Shown here piece by piece: positions 1-5,891 of a stretch of 5,955 nucleotides of DNA. The stretch is taken from assembly GCA_031178645.1 (NCBI GenBank), contig JAPSIP010000107.1, positions 1-5,955 on the forward strand, in the 5' to 3' direction. The stretch is from Paracoccus sp. (in: a-proteobacteria). Lineage in GTDB: Bacteria > Pseudomonadota > Alphaproteobacteria > Rhodobacterales > Rhodobacteraceae. Under the pieces are notes generated by a model. The model did not search any database. It saw only the letters and a program-made list of their open reading frames with translations, and was not told the origin of the DNA. The position numbers were made by a program, and so were the translations under genes. Every line of letters starts with the position of its first letter. Positions within the stretch are counted from its first letter, which is position 1.

Positions 1-1260
1 CGACAAGGCGCGGATGCCATCCTCGACCGTGCCCAGGTATCGGTTCGCGCCGCCGAAGTCTCCGCCGGTCCACAAGTCGGCAAGCCGCACCCCCTCCATC
101 CCCGGAAGGGGCAGGGGCCGTCCGGCCCCCGTCACGGCGGCCGTGACATGCAGTCCCAGGGCGATCCCGTTGTGCAGGATCGTCGGCAGCATCATCACCA
201 GGATCAGCAGCGTTGCCCCTGCGTTGTTTCCCCACAGGGGCGGGCGGGGGCCATCGCCTTCGCGCAGGATACGACCAGCCGCGACGATTGCGGCGGCGTG
301 CAGGGCAAGGATGCCCCACCGCTGTTCGTTGTGGTTGATGATCCAGAAGCCGCCCAAGGCGCAAAGGATGAAGAACAGCGCGTAGCGAAGGCTCCACCGC
401 CGCCACAGGGAGATGCCTGCGACCAGGCCCAGAAGCACGTAGTCGGTGAAGCTGACAAGGACGTGGTCGATAATGTCGCCCCAGCTTCCCCGAAGAAGCC
501 CCCCGGCGTCCCAGGCCATCCCGGTGGCCTGCAGGTATCCCGGCAGGCCGCCCCAGATCAGCGCCGTGACAAGCGTGCCCAGACCCGCGCCCAGCAGCGC
601 GAGCGCCGCCCATGCCCGCTGTCGCCGGTCGCACAGGATGAAGGCCAGGACCGCAACGGCCGCCAGACCATAGGTCAGCCGGACATGGATCATCGCAAGG
701 GCAAGGATCGCAGCCATCGCCGCATCGCGCCTGTCCATCCCCGACTGCAGAGGGGGCAGGACCATGACCAGCAGCAGCACAAGGGCCACCCAGCCGATCC
801 GGTTGTGGAACTGGGCGAAGGACAGCGCGGTCATCGGCTCGCCCAGGTTCATCGGCGCGGCCAGCACAAGGACCAGAAAGGCGGCCGACAGCAGGGCCAG
901 CACCGGATCCAGCCGCGAGGTCAGGACATGGGCCATGACCGGCGCAAGGACGACCAGCACGACCCCCATCGCCACTGGCAAGGCCGCGCCCCATCCGCCC
1001 AGCCATGCACCGAAGGCGGGCAGGTAATGGACCAGCGGCCCCTGCGCGGTGATGAAATCGCGCCCCGGCACCTGTCCCGACAGGACGCGGTTCGCCCCGT
1101 CCAGGATGTAAAACAGCTCGTCAAGCCCGCGCGTGGCCACCGTCTGCCCCGGCAGGACCAGCAGCAGGGCCGCCAGGACGGCCATGCCGACGATCAACCG
1201 GCCGGGACGGGCAAGGATCCCCTCCGCAGCAAGGCTGCCGGTGGCCAAGGGCTGCGCCAT
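1..1260 (-). CDS. Polytopic membrane protein, candidate GT-C glycosyltransferase (3' end missing)
   Basis: The minus-strand frame from an ATG at 1260 stays open for 420 codons to the left edge, so the C-terminus is missing. The N-terminus is cytoplasmic-looking (about 20 residues), followed by a membrane segment at about 22-38. Next comes a polar loop containing Asp47-Glu48 and the segment GQVPGRDF (62-69). Many hydrophobic helices follow (about 95-110, 118-135, 155-170, 180-208, 217-236, 272-285, 292-308, 316-330, 348-372). An acidic residue pair just after the first helix, followed by a '(S/G)GxxPxRDF...GP' loop, is typical of GT-C enzymes that use polyprenyl-phosphate sugars. The visible end (about 380-420) looks like the start of an extracytoplasmic tail. 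One base separates this start from the DprE2-like stop, so it is the fifth cistron of the operon. I infer transfer of D-arabinofuranose from the lipid donor made upstream. No specific family name could be assigned from sequence alone, and it could also be a polymerase-like or unknown membrane protein. Confidence 0.8.
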   Translation of the reverse strand, partial: MAQPLATGSLAAEGILARPGRLIVGMAVLAALLLVLPGQTVATRGLDELFYILDGANRVLSGQVPGRDFITAQGPLVHYLPAFGAWLGGWGAALPVAMGVVLVVLAPVMAHVLTSRLDPVLALLSAAFLVLVLAAPMNLGEPMTALSFAQFHNRIGWVALVLLLVMVLPPLQSGMDRRDAAMAAILALAMIHVRLTYGLAAVAVLAFILCDRRQRAWAALALLGAGLGTLVTALIWGGLPGYLQATGMAWDAGGLLRGSWGDIIDHVLVSFTDYVLLGLVAGISLWRRWSLRYALFFILCALGGFWIINHNEQRWGILALHAAAIVAAGRILREGDGPRPPLWGNNAGATLLILVMMLPTILHNGIALGLHVTAAVTGAGRPLPLPGMEGVRLADLWTGGDFGGANRYLGTVEDGIRALS

Positions 1261-1261
1261 G

Positions 1262-2011
1262 TCAGAGCTTGAGCTTCTTGAAGATCGGCTCGGGGATGGC
1301 GCCGATCACCGACATCACCCCGCGCCAGACCGGACGGACATAGATCACGTCGCGGCCGCGCTTGCCCTCGGCTGCGGCAAGGATCGCTGCGCCCACCTCG
1401 GCGGGTTCGGCGGTCAGCAGACCGGGCAGCTTCATGCCCGCCGTCATCCGCGTTCGGACAAAGCCCGGCTTGACGGTAACCACGCGCAGGCCGCTGGGGG
1501 CCAAGCGGTTCCGCAGGCCGGACAGGAAGGCCGTGAACCCGGCCTTCGCAGCGCCATAGATGTAATTCGTGCCGCGCCCCCGATCGCCCGCCACCGAACT
1601 GACCCCGACAATCGCGCCCGACCCGCGAGCAAGGAAGCGATTGGCGAAATGCCCCAGCAGCAGGGCCGGCCCTTCGAAATTGGTGCGGAATACCATGGCG
1701 GCATGGTCGAACTCGACCTGCGCGCGTTCCTGGTCGCCCATCTCGCCCACCACGCAGACTACCGTATCCGGCAGGACCGGCAGGCTGTCCACGAAGCCCG
1801 GCATGGCGTCGCTGTGCAGGATATCAAGCGCATGGACCTGGACGCCCGCGCCGGTGCGCGTGGCGATGTCATCGGCGTTGCGTTGGGCCGATTGCACGTT
1901 GCGGGCGGCCAGAAGCACCTGCCATCCTGCCTCGGCATAGGCCATTGCCGTCGCGCGCCCGATATCCGAGGTCGCGCCGATCAGCAGCATCGTCTTGCGG
2001 TTCTCTGTCAT
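1262..2011 (-). CDS. dprE2: DprE2-like short-chain dehydrogenase (decaprenylphosphoryl-2-keto-ribose reductase type)
   Basis: This is a 249-residue classical SDR. The Rossmann nucleotide-binding motif GATSDIG lies at 12-18, and the catalytic set is Ser139, Tyr152 and Lys156 (YGAAK), with the expected 13-residue Ser-Tyr spacing. The length is close to mycobacterial DprE2 (about 254). The family-specific ending is also present: IPEPIFKKLKL resembles the IPRSIFRKLPI end of Rv3791 as I recall it, and KPGFVRTRMT matches its RPGQVRTRMS. In the known pathway DprE2 uses NADH to reduce the 2-keto lipid-sugar made by DprE1, giving polyprenyl-phosphoryl-D-arabinofuranose. The ATG overlaps the DprE1 stop by four bases (ATGA), implying translational coupling and balanced synthesis of the two subunits. 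The specific function rests on sequence resemblance plus the DprE1 neighbour; by itself it would only be a generic SDR. Confidence 0.9.
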   Translation of the reverse strand: MTENRKTMLLIGATSDIGRATAMAYAEAGWQVLLAARNVQSAQRNADDIATRTGAGVQVHALDILHSDAMPGFVDSLPVLPDTVVCVVGEMGDQERAQVEFDHAAMVFRTNFEGPALLLGHFANRFLARGSGAIVGVSSVAGDRGRGTNYIYGAAKAGFTAFLSGLRNRLAPSGLRVVTVKPGFVRTRMTAGMKLPGLLTAEPAEVGAAILAAAEGKRGRDVIYVRPVWRGVMSVIGAIPEPIFKKLKL

Positions 2012-3339
2012 ATGCCAAGCCTGCTTGAAAGATGAGAGGCCATGTGGCCGGGGGCGCCGATGGCGCTGCGAAGGTCGTTGAAGCGTTGCAGGGCGGGATA
2101 GCCCGCCTCGAAGGTCTGGCGGGACTGCCTTGCGTCCTTCGCCAGATAAAGCCGTCCGCCTGCCGAGACGACGATCCGGTCGATCTGGTCCAGAAGGGCG
2201 AAGGTCTCATCGGTGACGCGCAGGTCAAGCGCCAGCGTATATCCCGGCATGGGAAAGGACATGAGGCTGCCCCCTGCCCCCATCTTCTTCAGCACCGCCA
2301 GGAAGGATGCCTTGCCCGACCGGGTGATGCGGTCCAGGATCTCGGCCAGGGCCGCATGGGCGGTGGCGGGCGGCACCACGCATTGATGCTGCAGAAAGCC
2401 CCGGCGGCCATAGATCCGGTTCCACCTGTCCACCCCGTCCAGCGGGAAGAAATAGGGATGCCAGTGGGTCAGGAAGGGCTTGTCGCCGTTCCTGGCGCCG
2501 CGCCGGAAGTAAAGTTCGTTGAAGGCCGCGACCGAGACCTTGTTCAAGGTCATGGCGGGCAGGTCGAAGGGAACGCCCAGCCGGCCGGGGCTGGCCAGCG
2601 GCAGCAGCGGGGCGTCGGGGCGTTCGGGCATCACTTCTTGCCGGGTTGCGTGTTCGCCCGCAAAGATCAGCGACCGCCCCAGCCCCGCGCCGCGGGCGAC
2701 GCAGTCGATCCAGGCGACGGAATAGGTGGCCGCGTCGCTGTCATCCAGGGCCTGCAGCGCGCCAGCAAGATCCCTGGCGACGATGGTGCGTTGACGGATC
2801 CAGCCAGTCTCGACCGGCTTCATGCGGAAGGTCGCCTCGGTGATGATGCCGGTCAGGCCCATGCCGCCCACGGTGGCGCGGAACAGGTCGGCATTGTCCG
2901 AAGGCCCGCAGGTGACCGCCTGCCCGGATGGCAGGACAAGGGTCAGTTGTTCCAGATGGTCGCCGAAACTGCCGTCGCGGTGATGGTTCTTGCCGTGCAC
3001 ATCGGCCGCGATCATGCCGCCCACCGTCACCAGCTTCGTGCCCGGCACGACGGGCGGAAAGAAGCCGCGCGGCAGGAAGGCCGCCAGGATGTCGGACAGC
3101 AGCACGCCCGCCTCGACCGTCAGGTGCCCGCTTTGCGGATCGAAGGCCTTCATCCGGTCCAGTCCAAGCGCGCCCAGCGTCAGCCTTGTCCCGATGGCCG
3201 CGTCTCCGTAGGCCCGCCCGTTGCCGCGCCCGATGATGCCGCGGCTTGCCGCCACAAGGCGGGGCACCGCTAGGGGGTCGCCCAGGCGGCGGGTTTCGCT
3301 TTCGAAACGCGGATATCTTCCCCAACCCTCCAGCAGCAT
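2008..3339 (-). CDS. dprE1: DprE1-like FAD-dependent oxidoreductase (decaprenylphosphoryl-ribose 2'-oxidase type)
   Basis: This 443-residue protein has an N-terminal FAD-binding (PCMH/VAO-type) domain and a C-terminal substrate domain. Visible DprE1 hallmarks are the FAD loop GRGNGRAYGD (37-46), TVGGMIAADVHGKNHH (105-120) with His115, and GGRLYLAKDAR (394-404) with Lys401. From memory of M. tuberculosis DprE1 (461 aa), His132, Cys387 and Lys418 map to 115, 370 and 401, all offset by 17, so the alignment is nearly gap-free over this range. Position 370 is Ala instead of the Cys that benzothiazinones attack. In the known reaction FAD oxidises the C2 hydroxyl of polyprenyl-phosphoryl-ribose to a ketone, which DprE2 then reduces. 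No signal peptide or membrane helix is seen, so it probably works at the cytoplasmic membrane face. Its ATG shares one base with the GtrA stop (TGATG) and lies at the base of a perfect hairpin. No good Shine-Dalgarno precedes it, so coupled reinitiation is likely. Confidence 0.93.
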   Translation of the reverse strand: MLLEGWGRYPRFESETRRLGDPLAVPRLVAASRGIIGRGNGRAYGDAAIGTRLTLGALGLDRMKAFDPQSGHLTVEAGVLLSDILAAFLPRGFFPPVVPGTKLVTVGGMIAADVHGKNHHRDGSFGDHLEQLTLVLPSGQAVTCGPSDNADLFRATVGGMGLTGIITEATFRMKPVETGWIRQRTIVARDLAGALQALDDSDAATYSVAWIDCVARGAGLGRSLIFAGEHATRQEVMPERPDAPLLPLASPGRLGVPFDLPAMTLNKVSVAAFNELYFRRGARNGDKPFLTHWHPYFFPLDGVDRWNRIYGRRGFLQHQCVVPPATAHAALAEILDRITRSGKASFLAVLKKMGAGGSLMSFPMPGYTLALDLRVTDETFALLDQIDRIVVSAGGRLYLAKDARQSRQTFEAGYPALQRFNDLRSAIGAPGHMASHLSSRLGI

Positions 3340-3357
3340 CAGGCGGCAGCCGCCTGA
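3339..3357 (-). promoter_or_regulatory. Perfect inverted repeat spanning the gtrA stop and dprE1 start
   Basis: Reading TCAGGCGGC A GCCGCCTGA on the plus strand, this is a perfect 9-bp-arm inverted repeat around one central base. In the minus-strand mRNA it folds as a strong stem that includes the last Ala codons and the UGA of gtrA and ends at the A of the dprE1 AUG. There is no U-run after it, so it is not a factor-independent terminator. It occupies the place where a dprE1 ribosome binding site would be. The likely role is translational coupling: a ribosome finishing gtrA would open the stem and reinitiate on the overlapping AUG. The role is inference, but the repeat itself is certain. Confidence 0.55.
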
Positions 3358-3728
3358 AAGACGAAGCGGCGATCAAGCGCGAATTTCGCGGCATAGCCGA
3401 TGGCAAGCCCGATCGCGCCGCCAACGTATTTGGCAAGGTCTGTCTGCCAGATCATCCAGAACGCGATCTCGAACCCCCAGAACACGATGGTCGTCAGCAC
3501 GCTGAAGGCGGCGTAAAGCGTCACCTTGCGCGCCTCGTCGCCGTGGCTGGTATAGCCGTCATAAAAGACCCATTTCTTGTCCAGCACATACTTGACCGCG
3601 AAACCCGCAGCCGTGCCTGCCAGGATGGACAGGCCCAGCGGCGCCACGCGGATAACGGCTTCCTGCGTCGCAAAGTTCACCAGCGTCGAGACGATCGCGA
3701 AAAGGACATAGCGAAAGGCGATGGTCAT
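3339..3728 (-). CDS. GtrA-family small membrane protein (Rv3789-like)
   Basis: The protein has 129 residues and four predicted membrane helices (about 6-24, 31-48, 69-92, 100-116). It carries the GtrA signature twice, KYVLDKKWVF (46-55) and KFALDRRFVF (115-124), each directly after an even-numbered helix. GtrA proteins are linked to moving or handling polyprenyl-phosphate sugars. In mycobacteria Rv3789 lies beside dprE1 and was proposed as a DPA flippase and later as a scaffold for arabinosyltransferases. I chose the ATG at 3728 because GGAG lies about nine bases upstream and the first helix begins immediately afterwards, as usual in the family. The frame also has an ATG at 3743 and a GTG at 3791 that would overlap the upstream stop (GTGA) and add 21 Arg-rich residues; that longer form cannot be excluded. 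Here the protein probably serves the lipid-arabinose step, either as translocator or as organiser. Confidence 0.88.
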   Translation of the reverse strand: MTIAFRYVLFAIVSTLVNFATQEAVIRVAPLGLSILAGTAAGFAVKYVLDKKWVFYDGYTSHGDEARKVTLYAAFSVLTTIVFWGFEIAFWMIWQTDLAKYVGGAIGLAIGYAAKFALDRRFVFQAAAA

Positions 3729-3787
3729 GCGACGTTGCTCCATTCGAACCGCGGCCCCGCGTCGACCGCGCTGCTTGTCACCACGGA

Positions 3788-5344
3788 TCACGCCCCCGCG
3801 AACATGACCAGGCCGATCAGGGCGCCGCAGATCATGCTGGCCTTGTCCCTGGTCGCGAATGCCACAGGATCGTCATCCATGACCCTACGATGCGCAAGCA
3901 TCAGCATCCGCGCAATCCAGTAGGTCAGGATCGGCGCCGCCAGCCACAGGACCTGGGGCGTGCTGTAGAGCAGCGTCATGCTTTCGTTCGAGACATAAAG
4001 GATGAACACGGTCACCGCGTTGAACCCGGACGCTGCCGCCAGCATCATCACCAGGTCGGCATCGGTGTTGCGATAGCCCCGGCTGCTGCTGTCGGGCAGA
4101 TGCGCATCCAGCCGCGCGGCCAGTTCCACGAACCGCTTGATCAGCGCCAGCGACAGGAACAGCGCCATCGAAAAGGCCAGAAGCCAGGCCGAGACGGTCA
4201 CGCCCAGAACCACCGCGCCGCCGATGACGCGCAGGGTGTAAAGGCCCGCAAGCGACAGGACATCAAGCAGCGCCTTGCGCTTCAGCAGGAAGGAATAGGT
4301 GGTGGTCAGCACGTAATAGGTCACCAGGATGCCCAGGAACGGCAACGAGATGGCGGCCGCCAGACCCATCGACAGGGCCAGCAGCACCGGCATCGCCACA
4401 AGCGCCTGCGCCAGCGGGATCGTTCCCTTGGCCAGGGGGCGGTTGCATTTCGTCCGGTGCTTCCTGTCATCCTGCAGATCGACCAGGTCGTTCAGGATAT
4501 AGACGCTGGATGCGCAGAGCGAAAAGGCCACGAAAGCCAGGAAGACCTGAAGAAAGGCCATCAGTTCGAACGCATGGGCGGTGATCAGCGGAACGAACAG
4601 CAGGGCGTTCTTGGAATACTGGTGGGTGCGCGCCAGCTTGGCCCAGCTGCGCCAAGTGGGCCTTTCCCAGGACAGCACCTCGACATCGCGATGCGCACGT
4701 TTCAGATCCTGGTTCACGCGCCCGGATGTGCGGATCGCGATGGCCTTTCCGGCCTTGTCCCAGACCCGCAGATCCGCCGCGTCATTGCCGATATAGTCGA
4801 AGCCGCCTTCGCCAAAGGCCGCGACCAGCTTCTGCGCCTTGACCCGGCCGCCGCAATTCGTTTCGGCATCCGATGCGAAATAGCCCGCGAACAGGCCCAG
4901 GTGATCCGCGACCGCCTTGACCAGCCGTTCATGGCTGGCCGATGCCAGATAGACCTGCCGCCCCTGCGCGCGCGCCGCCCGGATGTAATCCAGCACCACG
5001 GGATCATAGGGCAGGGTGGAGGGGTCGAAATCGGCGTTCTCTGCCAGCTTGTGCTTCAGCGCGGCCTTGCCCCCGGCCAGGGCGCCGACCATGCCGACCA
5101 GCGACAGGGGCTGCCGGCCCAGTGCGGCGAAGGCCGTCTCGATTAGCAGGTCCGACCGGATCAGCGTCCCGTCCAGATCCACGGCCAGCGGCCGTCCCGT
5201 GGCGGGTTGTTCCTGCCGCCGGGCAAGGGCCAGGGTGCGGCCGCCCGGATCGTTCGGATGGCGGCGGTGATCCTCGTCGTGCCGAACCCGGGGATGCCCT
5301 GGAAACAGCGCAACAGATTCGTGTTTGGTATCCGTTACTTTCAT
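3788..5344 (-). CDS. HAD phosphatase-UbiA transferase fusion (DPPR synthase plus 5-phosphatase)
   Basis: The protein has 518 residues and two domains. The N-terminal HAD part (about 50-205) shows motif I DLDGTL (Asp56, Asp58), motif II in YLASAS (Ser135 or Ser137), a motif III lysine (Lys169 or Lys172) and motif IV GNDAADLRV (Asp188, Asp191). The C-terminal UbiA part (about 240-518) has about nine membrane helices, the Mg-binding NDxxDxxxD box (Asn285, Asp286, Asp289, Asp293) followed by RPLAKG (from Arg302), and a DVLSLAGLYTLR stretch typical of the Rv3806c type. UbiA of this type transfers phosphoribose from PRPP to polyprenyl phosphate, and the HAD domain would then remove the 5-phosphate on the cytoplasmic side. 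That activity split is inferred from domains and context. An upstream in-frame ATG at 5389 would add 15 residues. I prefer 5344 because a weak purine-rich site (AGAAGCGAG) precedes it and the extension looks non-coding. The first 45 or so residues are polar, His/Arg-rich and probably disordered. Confidence 0.92.
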   Translation of the reverse strand: MKVTDTKHESVALFPGHPRVRHDEDHRRHPNDPGGRTLALARRQEQPATGRPLAVDLDGTLIRSDLLIETAFAALGRQPLSLVGMVGALAGGKAALKHKLAENADFDPSTLPYDPVVLDYIRAARAQGRQVYLASASHERLVKAVADHLGLFAGYFASDAETNCGGRVKAQKLVAAFGEGGFDYIGNDAADLRVWDKAGKAIAIRTSGRVNQDLKRAHRDVEVLSWERPTWRSWAKLARTHQYSKNALLFVPLITAHAFELMAFLQVFLAFVAFSLCASSVYILNDLVDLQDDRKHRTKCNRPLAKGTIPLAQALVAMPVLLALSMGLAAAISLPFLGILVTYYVLTTTYSFLLKRKALLDVLSLAGLYTLRVIGGAVVLGVTVSAWLLAFSMALFLSLALIKRFVELAARLDAHLPDSSSRGYRNTDADLVMMLAAASGFNAVTVFILYVSNESMTLLYSTPQVLWLAAPILTYWIARMLMLAHRRVMDDDPVAFATRDKASMICGALIGLVMFAGA

Positions 5345-5620
5345 CTTGCTCGCTTCTGTTCGGGCACATCGTCGGGGGACGGTGGGCATGTGCTGCGGCG
5401 CGGACCCCGCATGTCAGGGCCGCCGGATGTCATCACGTTCGTCACGCGGCCCATCCGGCCCGCCGGTCGCGGGCAGAAGGCTGCCATGTCTGCAGACGAC
5501 CTTTGCAAGCCCGTTTCCTGGGTTGGGTCGCCATCTCGCGCTCCTTCTTCAGGCGGAGCGGTAAAAGGGTTGTTCCCGGCCGGGCGACGGCCCGCGCATC
5601 TGTCTGCGCGCCGGATCGCG

Positions 5621-5636
5621 CCGTTCCAGGGAACGG
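5621..5636. repeat. Perfect inverted repeat CCGTTCC-AG-GGAACGG
   Basis: The 7-bp arms are fully complementary around a 2-base centre and sit in the divergent intergenic region. A near-contiguous dyad of this size suits a dimeric DNA-binding protein site better than an RNA hairpin, because the loop would be too small without opening inner pairs. It shares the GTTCC/GGAAC core with the dyad at 5766-5788. Regulatory function is inference. Confidence 0.4.
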
Positions 5637-5765
5637 GCAGCACGAAGACCCTTGGGCAGGGCGTCGGGGGCGGGAATGCTCATTGCCTGTCTCTTATTGT
5701 GGAACCGCCTCGCAAGAGACCCGTCCCTGGCCGATCACGCAGGATGAACCGCGACAGCGGGCATC

Positions 5766-5788
5766 TGTTCCACCGGCGGCATGGAACA
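5766..5788. promoter_or_regulatory. Inverted repeat TGTTCCA-N9-TGGAACA, candidate operator
   Basis: Perfect 7-bp arms (5766-5772 and 5782-5788) are separated by nine bases, so the arm centres are 16 bases apart, about one and a half helical turns. It lies 104 bases upstream of the plus-strand ATG at 5892 and 422 bases upstream of the operon start at 5344, so it could govern either direction. The arms share their core with the dyad at 5621-5636. I do not recognise a specific regulator for it. Confidence 0.4.
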
Positions 5789-5819
5789 AAGGTTAATCGC
5801 ACGGTGCGGTGACGGGATC

Positions 5820-5837
5820 CGCCCCGCCTGCGGGGCG
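5820..5837. repeat. GC-only inverted repeat CGCCCCGC-CT-GCGGGGCG
   Basis: Perfect 8-bp arms around a CT centre lie 54 bases upstream of the plus-strand start codon. If transcribed as part of the leader of the gene at 5892, it would form a very stable hairpin. No T-run follows on either strand, so it is not a classic terminator. It could be a leader structure or a protein site, or simply a by-product of very high GC. Confidence 0.35.
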
Positions 5838-5878
5838 ATGGAACGCGTCCTGCAGCAGGTTGTTGGGTTCTCAGCGGC

Positions 5879-5884
5879 AGGAGG
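5879..5884 (+). promoter_or_regulatory. Ribosome binding site AGGAGG
   Basis: A full consensus Shine-Dalgarno AGGAGG lies seven bases before the ATG at 5892. It is the best ribosome binding site in the window and is the main reason for accepting the short plus-strand frame at the edge as a real gene start. Confidence 0.8.
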
Positions 5885-5891
5885 ATCAGCC

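Larger units (their letters stand above)
5345..5891. other. Divergent intergenic region, no convincing gene
   Basis: About 550 bases lie between the start of the minus-strand operon and the start of the plus-strand gene. Open frames exist on both strands (for example minus 5341-5643, minus 5680-5907 and plus 5207-5812). Their products are Arg/Pro/Gly-rich with no recognisable motif, lack good ribosome binding sites and overlap one another or real genes, so I read them as GC artefacts. The stretch should hold promoters for both divergent transcripts. I see no clear sigma-70 -35/-10 pair. It does hold three perfect inverted repeats (5621-5636, 5766-5788, 5820-5837) and seven GGAAC/GTTCC pentamers between 5572 and 5844. 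No tRNA, IS end or CRISPR array is seen. Confidence 0.6.

Noticed and set aside
148..1272. Long plus-strand open frame of 374 codons opposite the GT-C-like gene
   Set aside because: Its product is Gln/Arg/His/Asp-rich without any motif. The minus strand in the same place encodes a coherent multi-helix protein coupled to the operon, so this is an antisense GC shadow.
2032..3273. Plus-strand open frame of 413 codons opposite dprE1
   Set aside because: It lies opposite a gene with clear FAD-enzyme motifs, has low-complexity composition and no ribosome binding site; it is a shadow of the minus-strand gene.
3890..5146. Plus-strand open frame of 418 codons opposite the HAD-UbiA gene
   Set aside because: The product is Gln/Arg/His-rich, as expected for the antisense of a GC-rich membrane-protein gene, and has no recognisable domain.
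3788..5344. Annotation as ubiquinone-pathway UbiA (4-hydroxybenzoate polyprenyltransferase)
   Set aside because: The HAD fusion, the NDxxDxxxD...RPLAKG pattern and the DprE1/DprE2/GtrA neighbours fit the phosphoribosyl-lipid type; no ubiquinone gene lies nearby.
5539..5560. Inverted repeat CGCTCC-N10-GGAGCG as a terminator
   Set aside because: The stem is only six base pairs, no T-run follows on either strand, and no gene ends nearby, so a terminator call is not supported.
5575..5594. CCCGGCCGGG palindrome and adjacent CGGGC-N4-GCCCG hairpin
   Set aside because: Short all-GC palindromes are common by chance at this base composition, and no further support is visible.
5341..5643. Minus-strand 100-codon frame upstream of the operon
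   Set aside because: It has Arg/Pro/Gly-rich content without a motif, no convincing ribosome site, and overlaps the first operon gene in another frame.
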